From Phycisphaera mikurensis NBRC 102666 (lineage in GTDB: Bacteria; Planctomycetota; Phycisphaerae; Phycisphaerales; SM1A02): a stretch of 64,000 nt of DNA. Positions within the stretch are counted from its first letter, which is position 1. Each line of letters opens with the position of its first letter. The translations under genes were made by a program, and so were the position numbers. The notes beneath the pieces were generated by a model, which had not been told where the DNA came from, ran no database searches, and worked only from the letters and a program-made list of their open reading frames with translations. Below, one piece after another: positions 53,576-63,600 of this stretch. The DNA is taken from NCBI GenBank assembly GCA_945878575.1, contig CAMDUB010000001.1, positions 62,001-126,000 of the forward strand, given 5' to 3'.

Positions 53576-54496
53576 TCATGCAGCAAACATGGCTTCCACG
53601 AACCTATCCGGGTCAAAGGGCTGCACATCGTCGGGCGTTTCGCCAACTCCAACAAGTTTCACCGGCACGTCCAGCGCATCGCGAATGGCCACCACAATGC
53701 CGCCCTTGGCAGTTCCATCAAGCTTTGCTAGGAATATTCCGCTGACATCACATGCCGCCTTAAATGCCGTTGCCTGTAACACCGCGTTCTGGCCACTGGT
53801 GGCATCGAGCACCAAGAGAATCTCGTGCGGCGCGCCGGGAATCTTCTTAGCAAGGACATTCCTGATCTTGGTCAGTTGCCGCATGAGGTTGTCTTGTGTG
53901 TGCAGACGTCCCGCCGTGTCGACCAGCAAAACGTCAACTCCGCGCGCAATCGCAGCCTCCGCTGCATCAAACGCCACGGCTGCAGGATCCGCTCCTTGCG
54001 CACCCTTGACAAGGTCCACACCAAGGCGCCGCGACCAGGTTTCCAGTTGCGCCACGGCGCCCGCGCGAAATGTATCGGCGGCAGCCAGCAACACACTTCG
54101 ACCGTCATCCTTCAAACTCTTAGCGATCTTGGCAACGCTGGTGGTCTTGCCGGCACCGTTGATCCCGACCACGAGCACGACGGTTGGCTTGGAAGCCGCC
54201 ACCGCAATCTCACGCGAACCAGATGCCAAACGTGCCTTCAGGCGCGCCTTGAGGAATTCAATCGCATCCTCTCCGCGCGGCACACGGCCCGAGCGAAACT
54301 CCGCGCGCAACTCCGCAGCGATTTCGCGCGCGGCACGCACCCCGACATCAGCAGCAACCAAGGTCCGCTCAATATCGTCGATCAGTTCCTCACTGAGCGT
54401 GCGGCCATGCAGAATGGAACGAAATCCGGCGCCGAATACCTCGGCCGTCTTCTGCAAGCCACGCTTGATCGCATCGACCGCGGCACGAAAGAACAT
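53576..54496 (-). CDS. ftsY: Signal recognition particle receptor FtsY
   Basis: VVGINGAGKTTSVAKIA, AAADTFRAGAVAQLETW, LLVDTAGRLHTQ, TKLDGTAKGG-type LAKLDGTAKGGIVVA, GVGETPDDVQPFDP. Confidence 0.97.
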   Translation of the reverse strand: MFFRAAVDAIKRGLQKTAEVFGAGFRSILHGRTLSEELIDDIERTLVAADVGVRAAREIAAELRAEFRSGRVPRGEDAIEFLKARLKARLASGSREIAVAASKPTVVLVVGINGAGKTTSVAKIAKSLKDDGRSVLLAAADTFRAGAVAQLETWSRRLGVDLVKGAQGADPAAVAFDAAEAAIARGVDVLLVDTAGRLHTQDNLMRQLTKIRNVLAKKIPGAPHEILLVLDATSGQNAVLQATAFKAACDVSGIFLAKLDGTAKGGIVVAIRDALDVPVKLVGVGETPDDVQPFDPDRFVEAMFAA

Positions 54497-54497
54497 C

Positions 54498-55019
54498 TCA
54501 GCCTTCCCCCACGGCTTCCGCATCGCCAGCGGCGGCATCGTCATCGCCACCCACGCCGTTCATGATCTTGTCGAGCACCCCGTTGACGAACTTGCCGCTG
54601 TCGGCTGTTCCAAATTCCTTCGCTAACTCGACAGCATCGCTGACCACTTTGCGTGGCGGCTCGGATGATTGACGCAGTTCGTACCAACCCAAGCGCAGCA
54701 AATTTCGATCAACCACTGGCTGCCGGTGCGGCGGCCATTCGCGGGCCAAAGTTGCGATTTCACGGTCGGCATCGTCATGGAATTCCCACGCCAGCGCAGC
54801 AAGCGCCATGCCACGCTCAATGTCGCCAACAGTTGCGTGATCGGTATCGGTTTCCGCTTGTGACATGCCCACCAACGCGCCATCGGAACTCTGCCCGGCG
54901 TCCAGTTGATACATGGCCTGCAGAGCGCAACGACGCATCGCGAGTGTCGCTGCACCTCCAGGAAGTCGTTCGTGCCCACCAGCCGCCCCGGCGCCAGTGG
55001 TTCGTTCATTGCTAGTCAT
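54498..55019 (-). CDS. nusB: Transcription antitermination protein NusB
   Basis: RRCALQAMYQLDAG, VDRNLLRLGWYEL, VVSDAVELAKEFGTADSGKFVNGVLDKI. Confidence 0.93.
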   Translation of the reverse strand: MTSNERTTGAGAAGGHERLPGGAATLAMRRCALQAMYQLDAGQSSDGALVGMSQAETDTDHATVGDIERGMALAALAWEFHDDADREIATLAREWPPHRQPVVDRNLLRLGWYELRQSSEPPRKVVSDAVELAKEFGTADSGKFVNGVLDKIMNGVGGDDDAAAGDAEAVGEG

Positions 55020-55486
55020 TGGCGGAGGTCCTCACAAGCGCGCACACAGGCGAGCGCAGCGGTCATTGCTTCCGCGCCTTTGTTACCGATCTCGCCACCA
55101 GCACGCGCGCGCGCCTGCTTCAAATTCTCAACAGTCAACACTGCCAAACCGACCGGCTTGCCGCGCCTCACGGAAATGCGCGCCAACTCACTGGTCACGG
55201 CTTGACCAAGGTGCCGATCATGTCGCGTCTCCCCGCGCACGATGCACCCGATCGCTACCGCCGCTGCAATGCCTGCACGCGCGAGCGCCGTGTCAATGAG
55301 CAGCGGAATTTCAAATGCGCCCGGGGCCTGCAAACGAACGATGTCCGATGCTTGGCCGCCAAGCCGCAGAAACTCGGCAGTGGCTGCCAATTCCATTGCC
55401 TCGGTAATGTCACGGTGATACGCGCTCACCACGATCGCCACGCGAAGCCCGCGTGCGTCCGCAGGAATAGTGCTGTCAGCCTTCAT
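55016..55486 (-). CDS. ribH: 6,7-dimethyl-8-ribityllumazine synthase
   Basis: VAIVVSAYHRDIT, APGAFEIPLLIDTAL, AIGCIVRGETRHDRHLGQAVT, PVGLAVLTVENLKQARAR. Confidence 0.93.
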   Translation of the reverse strand: MKADSTIPADARGLRVAIVVSAYHRDITEAMELAATAEFLRLGGQASDIVRLQAPGAFEIPLLIDTALARAGIAAAVAIGCIVRGETRHDRHLGQAVTSELARISVRRGKPVGLAVLTVENLKQARARAGGEIGNKGAEAMTAALACVRACEDLRQ

Positions 55487-55573
55487 TTCGGTAAGGATCT
55501 CTGTTGAATCTCAGAACAAGCAACTTGCTTCAGGAGCACACGCAAACTGACGCGCCCGGCGGTTCCGGGCGGA

Positions 55574-56626
55574 ATGCCCACCGTTGGGCTGATGATCGTA
55601 GCAGCGCCCCGTTACCATGACCCGGTGCGTCCAGTTGCCGAGCGCATCCTCGACGCGTTTCAACTGACGCGGCTCTCCCTCGCGTTCGGCGCGGTGTGCG
55701 AGCTGTGGCTGGTGACGCTGCTCACACGTGCCGACCCGCGGTACGTGCACCTACCGCTTTATCACATGCCACTTTGGAAGGCACTGGCGTGCACCGCGCT
55801 GGTTGCGATCGGTCTGTTCAGTTTTGCAGCCAGTCTGAATGATCTCCTTGATGTTCGCCATGATCGCCGCTTCAGTCCGGAACGACCGCTTGCAGCTGGC
55901 CGCATCCGCACCTCAAGCGCGGCGCTGCTTTCGTTCGGCGCATTGATGACGGCCGTGATTTCGGCAAGCACACTGGGCGAGCCCGCGTTGATCTTGACGG
56001 TTGCCGTTGCCGCGGCAGTCATGTTCTATGACGCCATTGGCAAACACATTCCATCCATTGGCATCGTCACCATCGGCCTTCTGCATGCAGCCAACATGCT
56101 GATCCCCAACTGGACGCTGACGTTCACGTTGCCGATCTGGTGGTCCATGTCGCACGCGGTGGCCATTGCTGCCAGTGTGCATCGATACGAAGACAAGCGC
56201 CCGTACTTTGGAACCAAGCGCATTCTGTCATTGGTGGCAGTCTGGTTGTTCTGGTCGATCGCCCTCCTTGGGGGGGGAGCGCTCGCCGCTCGCAATTCCG
56301 CGGGCGGCTACTGGCCGCAAGTGGCGCGTGGTGATGAACTCATTGGCTCGGGTCCGATCGGAATCATTTGGCCCGTCCTCGCGCTCGCTGGATTCCTACT
56401 CCTGGTGCGCGCAAAAGTGGCGGGATCGCCCGGTGCTACTGGCGCTGAACGACTGCGTCGCTACGGCGCCATGTGGCAAGCCGTCTACGCGGCGGCATGG
56501 CTGATGGCTGCCGGGCTACAAGCCGAGGCGCTGGGCATGGCCGCGCTCGCCCTGGCTGGGATCGTGGCGATGACCCTGCTAAAAGAAATCAACGGATTGA
56601 GCGGGCGCCCGATCAGTTGGCGGTGA
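55574..56626 (+). CDS. UbiA-family prenyltransferase
   Basis: NDLLDVRHDRRFSPERPLAAGRI (NDxxDxxxD) plus ~8 TM segments; exact start uncertain. Confidence 0.85.
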   Translation: MPTVGLMIVAAPRYHDPVRPVAERILDAFQLTRLSLAFGAVCELWLVTLLTRADPRYVHLPLYHMPLWKALACTALVAIGLFSFAASLNDLLDVRHDRRFSPERPLAAGRIRTSSAALLSFGALMTAVISASTLGEPALILTVAVAAAVMFYDAIGKHIPSIGIVTIGLLHAANMLIPNWTLTFTLPIWWSMSHAVAIAASVHRYEDKRPYFGTKRILSLVAVWLFWSIALLGGGALAARNSAGGYWPQVARGDELIGSGPIGIIWPVLALAGFLLLVRAKVAGSPGATGAERLRRYGAMWQAVYAAAWLMAAGLQAEALGMAALALAGIVAMTLLKEINGLSGRPISWR

Positions 56627-56656
56627 ACCGCCCGCGGCTCAAGTAGCCTTCCGCGC

Positions 56657-59600
56657 GTGCCCCGCGCGTCCATTACCACCATGCGAAGTTTGGCATCCAT
56701 GATCGGTTGCCTCAGCATCACGGCGGTTCTATCGACCGCGCATGGACAAGTGGAACGAGCACGCGTCGAAGGTGATCGATTGGGCGGATTTGTCATTCCC
56801 ACCGAACCTGGTGTGTGGCCGATCACGCTTCGTTCTACCAATGCACACGTCTGGAAAGTGGACAGCACGCAGCGTGTCTATCTCACCGGACGCGTCGGTG
56901 TGAACCTTGGCACCTACGACTTCACTTCCGAGCGCGCGGTCATCTGGATCGAACGGATTCCAAGTGCCAAGGGACTGATCACGCAGATCGCTGTGTGGTT
57001 CCCGGAAACAATCGAGCCCACCAAGGCGGCGGGTCTCGGCGCGGGCGGTTCGAATCTCTTCATCACTGCCAGTACCTACGGCGAGGTCTCGCTCTCGGCG
57101 GTGCTCTTTGAGCCAACCGCTCCTGCGGCCAACGAAGACCTGGCGCGCGCGCAACAGCGGCTCGCCGCATACTTGGTTGAACTGAGCGCCAAGCCACCGG
57201 CGCTGCGCATTCTTCCTGAAGTACTTCGACCGCCGCGTCCGCCCAAGCCGGCCCCCATGGTGGTTGGCGAAAACGCACCACTCGACCGAAGTGTTGCGGC
57301 AAAGCTGGAAGCAGCTGCGCAGCCCGGCGCTGCACAATTGATGGCGCAAATGCCGGCCGCCCCGCCAATTCCAGTGGTTGCTGGCGAAGCGATTCCCGGC
57401 TCATCATCGCGACCAATTGTTGCCCCGGACAGCATGGTGTCATTTGCCGCCGAGCAGATTGATGCTGACGCGCAGACGGATCAAATTGCACTCACCAAGG
57501 GCGTGACCATCGATGTGTTGCCGCGGTTTGAAGGCGGCGCATCACGAGCGCTGCAAATGCGCGCTGATCGTGGGGTGGTGTTTCTGAAGAAGGGAACACT
57601 CGGCGCACTCAAGGGTGGATCCACTGAAACCACCGCTGAGTCCGTGGCTGGCATTTACCTGGAAGGTGATGTCTACGCCACTGACTTCAAGTACGTGATC
57701 CGCGCCCGCCGTGCCTACTACGACTTTGCTACCGGCAAAGCCAGCATGGTGGACAGCGTGCTCCGCACCACCGCTCGAGGCGGCATACCACTGATTGCAC
57801 GCGCCGCGGAATTGCGCCAGTATTCGCAGCAGCAGTTTGAAGGCAATGACATTCAGATCTCCATGAGCGAGTTCTTCGAGCCGCATCTTTCCATTGGCGC
57901 CGATCGTGCCACCATCACCGAAGCCGAGGGCGCCGACGGCGGAACCATCAGCAAACTGCGCGCTGACAACGTGACTTTCAAGTCTGGCGCAGTGCCATTC
58001 TTCTGGCTGCCCACCTTCGCATCCGAAGGCGACATGATGCCGCCCATTCGAGCCATCGGTGGCAACTACAACGAATTGACCGGCGCACAAATCTACTCGG
58101 AATGGGACCTGTTCTCACTCATGGGGATTGCCAAGCCGCGCGACACTGACCTGAATCTGGTGCAAGAAACGCTCACCAATTACGGTGTTGGCGGCGGCGT
58201 TCGCGGCAAAGTAGGTGCTGCGAAGGTTGACGCACTGATCGTCGCCGACTTCGGAAATCCCGAGCAGACCTCCGCGGGTGAGGAAGTGGTCGCCACCGAC
58301 TCCATTCGCGGCACATTCAATCTGTCGCGCGAATTTGTGTTCTCCGATACGTCGAAGTTGGAATTGCGCACTTCCTACGTCACCGACGAGAGCTTCCTGC
58401 AGATCTGGCGGCAGCAACAATTTGCCACTGAGTTTCAGCGCGAAACCAGCACCTACTACGTTGACCGCGGCGACCGTTCGGAGTTCTCTGCACTTGGAGC
58501 AATTCCCACCAACGACGTGATCACCAATAGTTCGCAGTTGGCATCACGGCCATACCAGGTGCGCAAATTCCCCGAGGTTGCCTACAAGCGTTGGGGCGAC
58601 ACGCTGTTTGGCGATTCCATCGTCTGGCAGCAGGAATACAACTTGAACCTGATGGCGCTGGAGTTCGGCCGCGGTTCACAAGACACCACTGGCGTACGAC
58701 CCAATACGTTCAACCTGAACGGCCAAACCTATGCGCCCGGCAAGACGTTCACCAATGCCACCACGCTGACGGATCTGTACGAATCAAGTGGATACAACGG
58801 CGATACGGTCTCGCGCATCTTCACCCGCCAAGAACTCTCCTCAACATTTGGCGGTAATGGCTGGAAAATCACGCCATTTACCTCCGCGAACGTCTTTGGA
58901 TACATCAGCGGTGATCGCACCAGTTACAACACCGAAGCGGAAGATTTCCGCGCCATCATCGCTACCGGCTTCCGCTCCAGCGCCGACTTCACTTCTAACT
59001 TTGATAAGTTTGAAGTGGCAACACTTGATCTGCACCGCATGCGCCATGTGCTGACTCCGTATGTCAATACCTGGGCGGGTTACAACTCCACCGACGACCT
59101 TGCCTACGCCATCTACGATCAAGAGATGGAAGGCGCCACCGGCGGCGCTGTGGTGCAAGCTGGACTGAAGCAACGCCTGCAAACCATGCGTGGCGGTCCA
59201 GGCAATTGGCAGTCCGTCGATTGGTTGATGTTTGATGTTGGCATCATGTGGAACGAAAGCGGCGACGACTTAGCACGTAACTACACCGACGGCGCCAAGT
59301 ACAAGCAGAGTCTGTTCCCGCAGTATTTCGCGTGGCGCCCGGAATTGAGTCAGTGGGGTCGTAACGCGTACAGCAGCTTCCAATTTGCGGCGAGTAGTTC
59401 GTTGACCCTGCGTGGCAGCATTACCTATCTGCTCGCCGATGATCTGCCCTCGGATGGCACCGGTGCATTCGGTCTTGCCAGCGCTGGCCGCGGTTCGATC
59501 GGTGCCACCATGCAACACTCACCGGATGTTTCAACATTCATCGAATACCGTGGCATCAACAACTTCGCGCCGGAGAGCGTGTACCTCTCTGACTCGTTGC

Positions 59601-59845
59601 TCTCTGGTGGCGTGAACTACCAGATCAGCAAGGCTTACACGGCGTCGTTCATTCCAACCTACGACCTCGAAGAGAACGACTTCCGCCTGTTCACCGCCAA
59701 TTTGAGCCGCGAAATGCCTGATTTCACGCTGCTCGCCACCATTGGCTATGACGCCATTCAGGACCAGTATTTCGGTGGAATCAATATCGCTATCGGTGGC
59801 AAAACAAGCGCCATGCCCTTCACGACGCAAGCGATCAACCGCTGA
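56657..59845 (+). CDS. LptD/OstA-like outer-membrane LPS-assembly protein
   Basis: OstA-like region (GIYLEGDVYATDFKYVIRARRAYYDFATGKASMVDSVL), AVPFFWLPTF, beta-rich C-terminal half. Confidence 0.82.
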   Translation: MPRASITTMRSLASMIGCLSITAVLSTAHGQVERARVEGDRLGGFVIPTEPGVWPITLRSTNAHVWKVDSTQRVYLTGRVGVNLGTYDFTSERAVIWIERIPSAKGLITQIAVWFPETIEPTKAAGLGAGGSNLFITASTYGEVSLSAVLFEPTAPAANEDLARAQQRLAAYLVELSAKPPALRILPEVLRPPRPPKPAPMVVGENAPLDRSVAAKLEAAAQPGAAQLMAQMPAAPPIPVVAGEAIPGSSSRPIVAPDSMVSFAAEQIDADAQTDQIALTKGVTIDVLPRFEGGASRALQMRADRGVVFLKKGTLGALKGGSTETTAESVAGIYLEGDVYATDFKYVIRARRAYYDFATGKASMVDSVLRTTARGGIPLIARAAELRQYSQQQFEGNDIQISMSEFFEPHLSIGADRATITEAEGADGGTISKLRADNVTFKSGAVPFFWLPTFASEGDMMPPIRAIGGNYNELTGAQIYSEWDLFSLMGIAKPRDTDLNLVQETLTNYGVGGGVRGKVGAAKVDALIVADFGNPEQTSAGEEVVATDSIRGTFNLSREFVFSDTSKLELRTSYVTDESFLQIWRQQQFATEFQRETSTYYVDRGDRSEFSALGAIPTNDVITNSSQLASRPYQVRKFPEVAYKRWGDTLFGDSIVWQQEYNLNLMALEFGRGSQDTTGVRPNTFNLNGQTYAPGKTFTNATTLTDLYESSGYNGDTVSRIFTRQELSSTFGGNGWKITPFTSANVFGYISGDRTSYNTEAEDFRAIIATGFRSSADFTSNFDKFEVATLDLHRMRHVLTPYVNTWAGYNSTDDLAYAIYDQEMEGATGGAVVQAGLKQRLQTMRGGPGNWQSVDWLMFDVGIMWNESGDDLARNYTDGAKYKQSLFPQYFAWRPELSQWGRNAYSSFQFAASSSLTLRGSITYLLADDLPSDGTGAFGLASAGRGSIGATMQHSPDVSTFIEYRGINNFAPESVYLSDSLLSGGVNYQISKAYTASFIPTYDLEENDFRLFTANLSREMPDFTLLATIGYDAIQDQYFGGINIAIGGKTSAMPFTTQAINR

Positions 59846-59875
59846 GAATGCTGCAACCCGCACCACGCGGCCTTG

Positions 59876-60904
59876 TTAATCAAAGAGCTCTTCCGAACGC
59901 GCGGGCGGTTCGATGCCCACGTGTCGGAACGCTGCATGGGTCAACCGGCGACCCTGCCGAGTGCGCGCCAAGAATCCCACCTGCAACAGGTACGGCTCCA
60001 CGACATCTTCAAGCGTGAGCGCATCTTCACCAATCGTGGCTGCGATCGCTTCCAGACCGGCCGGACCGCCTCCGTAAGTAGTGGCCAAGGTCCGCAAGTA
60101 GCGACGGTCAAGTTCATCAAGCCCCAGCGCATCGACGCCTTCAAGAGCAAGCGCGTCGTCGACCACGCGAGTGTCAAGTCGCCCGGCGGCGCGCACCGCG
60201 GAGAAATCCCGCACGCGACGCAAGAGCCGAAGCGCCACGCGCGGTGTCCCGCGACTCCGTTCGGCAATTGACTGCAAGGTGCTTGCGGGAATTCCATCCA
60301 TCCGCAACAACCCGGCGGCGCGCGCCAAGATGGCAACAATGTCCGTCACCGGATAGAAGCCAAGGTTGTGGGCAATTCCAAAGCGTGATCGCAGCGCCTG
60401 CGTCAACAGACCAGAGCGCGTCGTTGCACCGATCAGCGTGAACGGACGCAGCCCGATCGTCACCACCTTGGAATTCATACCGCTATCGACAGTGAAGTCG
60501 ATGCGAAAGTCTTCCATAGCGGGGTAGATGTATTCCTCAACCGCCGTGGGCAGACGGTGGATCTCATCAATGAAGAGGACATCATGCGCCTCCATCTTGG
60601 TGAGTGTGCCGATCAAATCGGCCGCTTTGGTGAGCGCGGGGCCGCTGGTCACATAGGCGCGGGTGCCCATTTCTGCGGCAATCACATGCGCAAGCGTGGT
60701 CTTACCAAGCCCAGGTGGACCATGCAGAAGCACATGCTCCATCGGTTCGCCGCGACCCTTGGCCGCTTCGATGGCAATGCGAATCCGCTCAATCAGATCA
60801 CGCTGACCAACGTACTCATCAATGCGAACAGGACGAAGCGCACCGGTTGCCTGCTCGGCGTCAGTGGCTTGTTCTGCTGCTGAAACGATGCGTTCGCGTG
60901 CCAT
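59876..60904 (-). CDS. ruvB: Holliday junction branch migration helicase RuvB
   Basis: LRPVRIDEYVGQ, HVLLHGPPGLGKTTLAHVIAAEMG, LFIDEIHRL, GATTRSGLL. Confidence 0.98.
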   Translation of the reverse strand: MARERIVSAAEQATDAEQATGALRPVRIDEYVGQRDLIERIRIAIEAAKGRGEPMEHVLLHGPPGLGKTTLAHVIAAEMGTRAYVTSGPALTKAADLIGTLTKMEAHDVLFIDEIHRLPTAVEEYIYPAMEDFRIDFTVDSGMNSKVVTIGLRPFTLIGATTRSGLLTQALRSRFGIAHNLGFYPVTDIVAILARAAGLLRMDGIPASTLQSIAERSRGTPRVALRLLRRVRDFSAVRAAGRLDTRVVDDALALEGVDALGLDELDRRYLRTLATTYGGGPAGLEAIAATIGEDALTLEDVVEPYLLQVGFLARTRQGRRLTHAAFRHVGIEPPARSEELFD

Positions 60905-60918
60905 GCCAACGAAGTCCG

Positions 60919-61503
60919 TCAGAACTGAACCTGCGGAGCGTTGCGCTGCGCCGGATCATCCACTTCAAAGAATGGCATGTCTTGGAACCCGCACATGCGG
61001 GCAATGAACAGTGCAGGAAATTGCCGTGCAGTGGAATTGAAGGTCTGCGCCGCGCCGTTGTATCCGCCACGCGCTCCAGCGATTCGATTTTCAACCTGCG
61101 AGAGCTCGCCCTGCAATTGCAAGAAATTCTGATTGGCCTTCAGATCTGGATACGCCTCGGCAACAGCCATCAGGCGACCAAGTGCACCGCCCAGGCCTTG
61201 TTCTGCCTTGAGGCGCTCGTCCATGTTCATGCCGGGACGTACCGCAGCGGCGCGCGCAGAGATGACGCTTTCAAAGGTCTGCTTCTCGTGCGCCGCGTAG
61301 CCCTTGACCGTATTGACGAGGTTTGGCACCAGATCATGGCGACGCTTGAGTTCAACATCAATACCACTAAACGAACCCTGCGCAGCAATGCGTGAGCGCG
61401 TGAGTGTGTTGTAAACACCAATGCCCCACAGCACGAGCCCCAGTGCTACAACGGCGATCAAACCAATGATTCCCAGCGCGATGATTCCGATTCCTGCACC
61501 CAT
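60919..61503 (-). CDS. lemA: LemA family protein
   Basis: N-terminal TM; YNTLTRSRIAAQGSFSGIDVELKRRHDLVPNLVNTVKGYAAHE; YPDLKANQNFLQLQGELSQVENRIAGARGGYN. Confidence 0.96.
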   Translation of the reverse strand: MGAGIGIIALGIIGLIAVVALGLVLWGIGVYNTLTRSRIAAQGSFSGIDVELKRRHDLVPNLVNTVKGYAAHEKQTFESVISARAAAVRPGMNMDERLKAEQGLGGALGRLMAVAEAYPDLKANQNFLQLQGELSQVENRIAGARGGYNGAAQTFNSTARQFPALFIARMCGFQDMPFFEVDDPAQRNAPQVQF

Positions 61504-61556
61504 CGAAGTCCTCCTTGCGCCAGCGAATGCCGGCGACACGGTAAACGATACCCCAA

Positions 61557-62036
61557 TCAGCGCTTCCGGCCTTTCGATGAATTCGCAAGTCGCAGCACCG
61601 CGGCAAACTCCGCGGCGGTGACCGGCGTCACGCTGAGGCGATTTCCCTTCTGCAGCGCAACCATGGACTGCAGGGCGGCTGCGGTGCGCAATTCTTCCAG
61701 CGCCACCACCTGCGTGAAGCACTCCACGAATTTGAGGTCACGCATCATCCACCGGGGCGCCGTGCGTGTTGACTTTGGGTCGTGGTACTCGCTCTTGGGG
61801 TCAAACTGGGTCGGATCAGCGCGCGCCTCGCCCACCACCTCGGCAACGCCGGCGACACCGGTCGGTTCCGCGTTGGAGTGGTAGATCAACACTCGATCGC
61901 CGGGCGACATGGAATCGCGCATGAAATTGCGCGCTTGGTAGTTACGAATGCATTCCCAGCCCGTCACGCCGTCGCGGCGCAGGTCAGTGATGGAATAGAC
62001 GGTGGGTTCGGTCTTGCAAAGCCAGTAGGAAGGCAT
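61557..62036 (-). CDS. EVE domain protein
   Basis: YWLCKTEPTVYSITDLRRDGVTGWECIRNYQARNFMRDSMSPGDRVLIYHSNAEPTGVAGVAEV. Confidence 0.93.
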   Translation of the reverse strand: MPSYWLCKTEPTVYSITDLRRDGVTGWECIRNYQARNFMRDSMSPGDRVLIYHSNAEPTGVAGVAEVVGEARADPTQFDPKSEYHDPKSTRTAPRWMMRDLKFVECFTQVVALEELRTAAALQSMVALQKGNRLSVTPVTAAEFAAVLRLANSSKGRKR

Positions 62037-62060
62037 GCACCGAGGATATGCTCGTCGCAG

Positions 62061-63593
62061 ATGCTCGTCGCGATTCTCAGCGCTGCACTCATGACCGCGC
62101 CGCCCGCTGCGGGTGCGCCGGACGCCGCGCCACCGAATCCACCAGTGACGCCAGCGCCCGAAGTACCGATCGCCCCACCTGCAGCGGCTCCAACCAGTAA
62201 CCCTGCCACGCCAGCACTTGCCACCGCGCGCCCCGCGCATGGCAACGGCGCCAATCCCAGCCGCGACGCACGCAGCGCCGCTCGCGCCACAGCTGAGTCG
62301 GAACTCATGGCCACGTTGGTGCCAGCGCCGTCCACGGCCGAGGAGATGCGCGCCACCGCCGCAGCCCTGGGGGCTGAACCGGGCGCGAAAGATTCTTTGG
62401 ATTCGTTGATCCTGCAGTACGAGTCGCTCACCAAGGTGTCGTACGCAAACGCATCTGCGCTTGTCCACTCACGATTGTCTGCTGCCTACCGAAGTGCCAC
62501 TGCTACTGGAGCTTTGGAACCAATGGCTGGTCCAGAGCTTGCCGCACTTCTGGAAGCAACCATTGACTGGCGCCGCACACTTGCTGCGGCGGACATGGAA
62601 TTCATCACGCGTGCCGCAACGCTTCGAACAAGCGACCCCGCACAACTGCCTGGAATGGCGTTGTTCATGCGCGTGGTCAAGCGTGATGATGTACCCGCCA
62701 ATGACCCCGCCGCGGCTGTTCGTTTACCGGATTTACTGGACGAATCCGGAATCACGGGCATGGATCGCCGCCGAATTGAGGGCGCGCTGGAACGACATTG
62801 GTCACGCCTTGCCGGCGTCATCGCTGCGCGGCGTGTGGAACTGATGAGCACCGCTCTTGATCGAGCACGGCTTGAAGAATCCTGGGGACCGGCCTGGGAA
62901 CTCACCGCTCCACAGAGCACGATCGACGAACGAATTCGCTTGCTCGACCAGTTCGCAGCACGCGATCGCGCGTCGGAAGCACCATTGCGTGCCGCCAATC
63001 ATGATGCCGCGCTTGCGCTCTTAAAAATGCTTCCGGCGCCCGCGGCGGACCTCCTGCGTGATGCGGCTGATCGATCGATCTGGCCGTGGATCTTTGATTC
63101 CGAAAGTGCACTTGAACTGGCGGTAACACGCGCCACGGAGATCGGCGGGCCATCACTGGGCGAGCCGCTCACTGCCATGATGTACGACCTGCAGTTGCGA
63201 TTGAATGCATCGCGTCGCGAACTGAGTAAGCGTGCTGCCAACTCGGAGGAGCTTGACGCCATCGTGGCGAGTGCGCAATCCGGCGCGCCGCCACAGACGG
63301 TGGTTGCGCTTCTGGGAGCGCAGCGGCGCTTGCAAGAATTGATTGACAAGCGGCGCCGATTGGTGCGGGACACCGCTGTTCGTATGGAGCAAGCGTCATC
63401 CGGTGATCCACGAACGCGTGCGATCTTCGCGGAGCGCATCATGGCGTGTGACGCGGAAACGCGCACCGCGCAATGGCGACTGCGAGGGATCGATGATCGC
63501 ATCGCCCAACTCAACGCCGGCGATTCGGCGAGCGATCAGTCCACTGATATGGATGAACCGACAACGAGTGGTGGTAGTGCGAAGGATCGATGA
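62061..63593 (+). CDS. Secreted hypothetical protein (helical, Pro/Ala-rich N-terminus)
   Basis: Leader MLVAILSAALMTAPPAAGA; helical-repeat-like body, no recognised domain. Confidence 0.7.
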   Translation: MLVAILSAALMTAPPAAGAPDAAPPNPPVTPAPEVPIAPPAAAPTSNPATPALATARPAHGNGANPSRDARSAARATAESELMATLVPAPSTAEEMRATAAALGAEPGAKDSLDSLILQYESLTKVSYANASALVHSRLSAAYRSATATGALEPMAGPELAALLEATIDWRRTLAAADMEFITRAATLRTSDPAQLPGMALFMRVVKRDDVPANDPAAAVRLPDLLDESGITGMDRRRIEGALERHWSRLAGVIAARRVELMSTALDRARLEESWGPAWELTAPQSTIDERIRLLDQFAARDRASEAPLRAANHDAALALLKMLPAPAADLLRDAADRSIWPWIFDSESALELAVTRATEIGGPSLGEPLTAMMYDLQLRLNASRRELSKRAANSEELDAIVASAQSGAPPQTVVALLGAQRRLQELIDKRRRLVRDTAVRMEQASSGDPRTRAIFAERIMACDAETRTAQWRLRGIDDRIAQLNAGDSASDQSTDMDEPTTSGGSAKDR

Positions 63594-63600
63594 GTCATCA

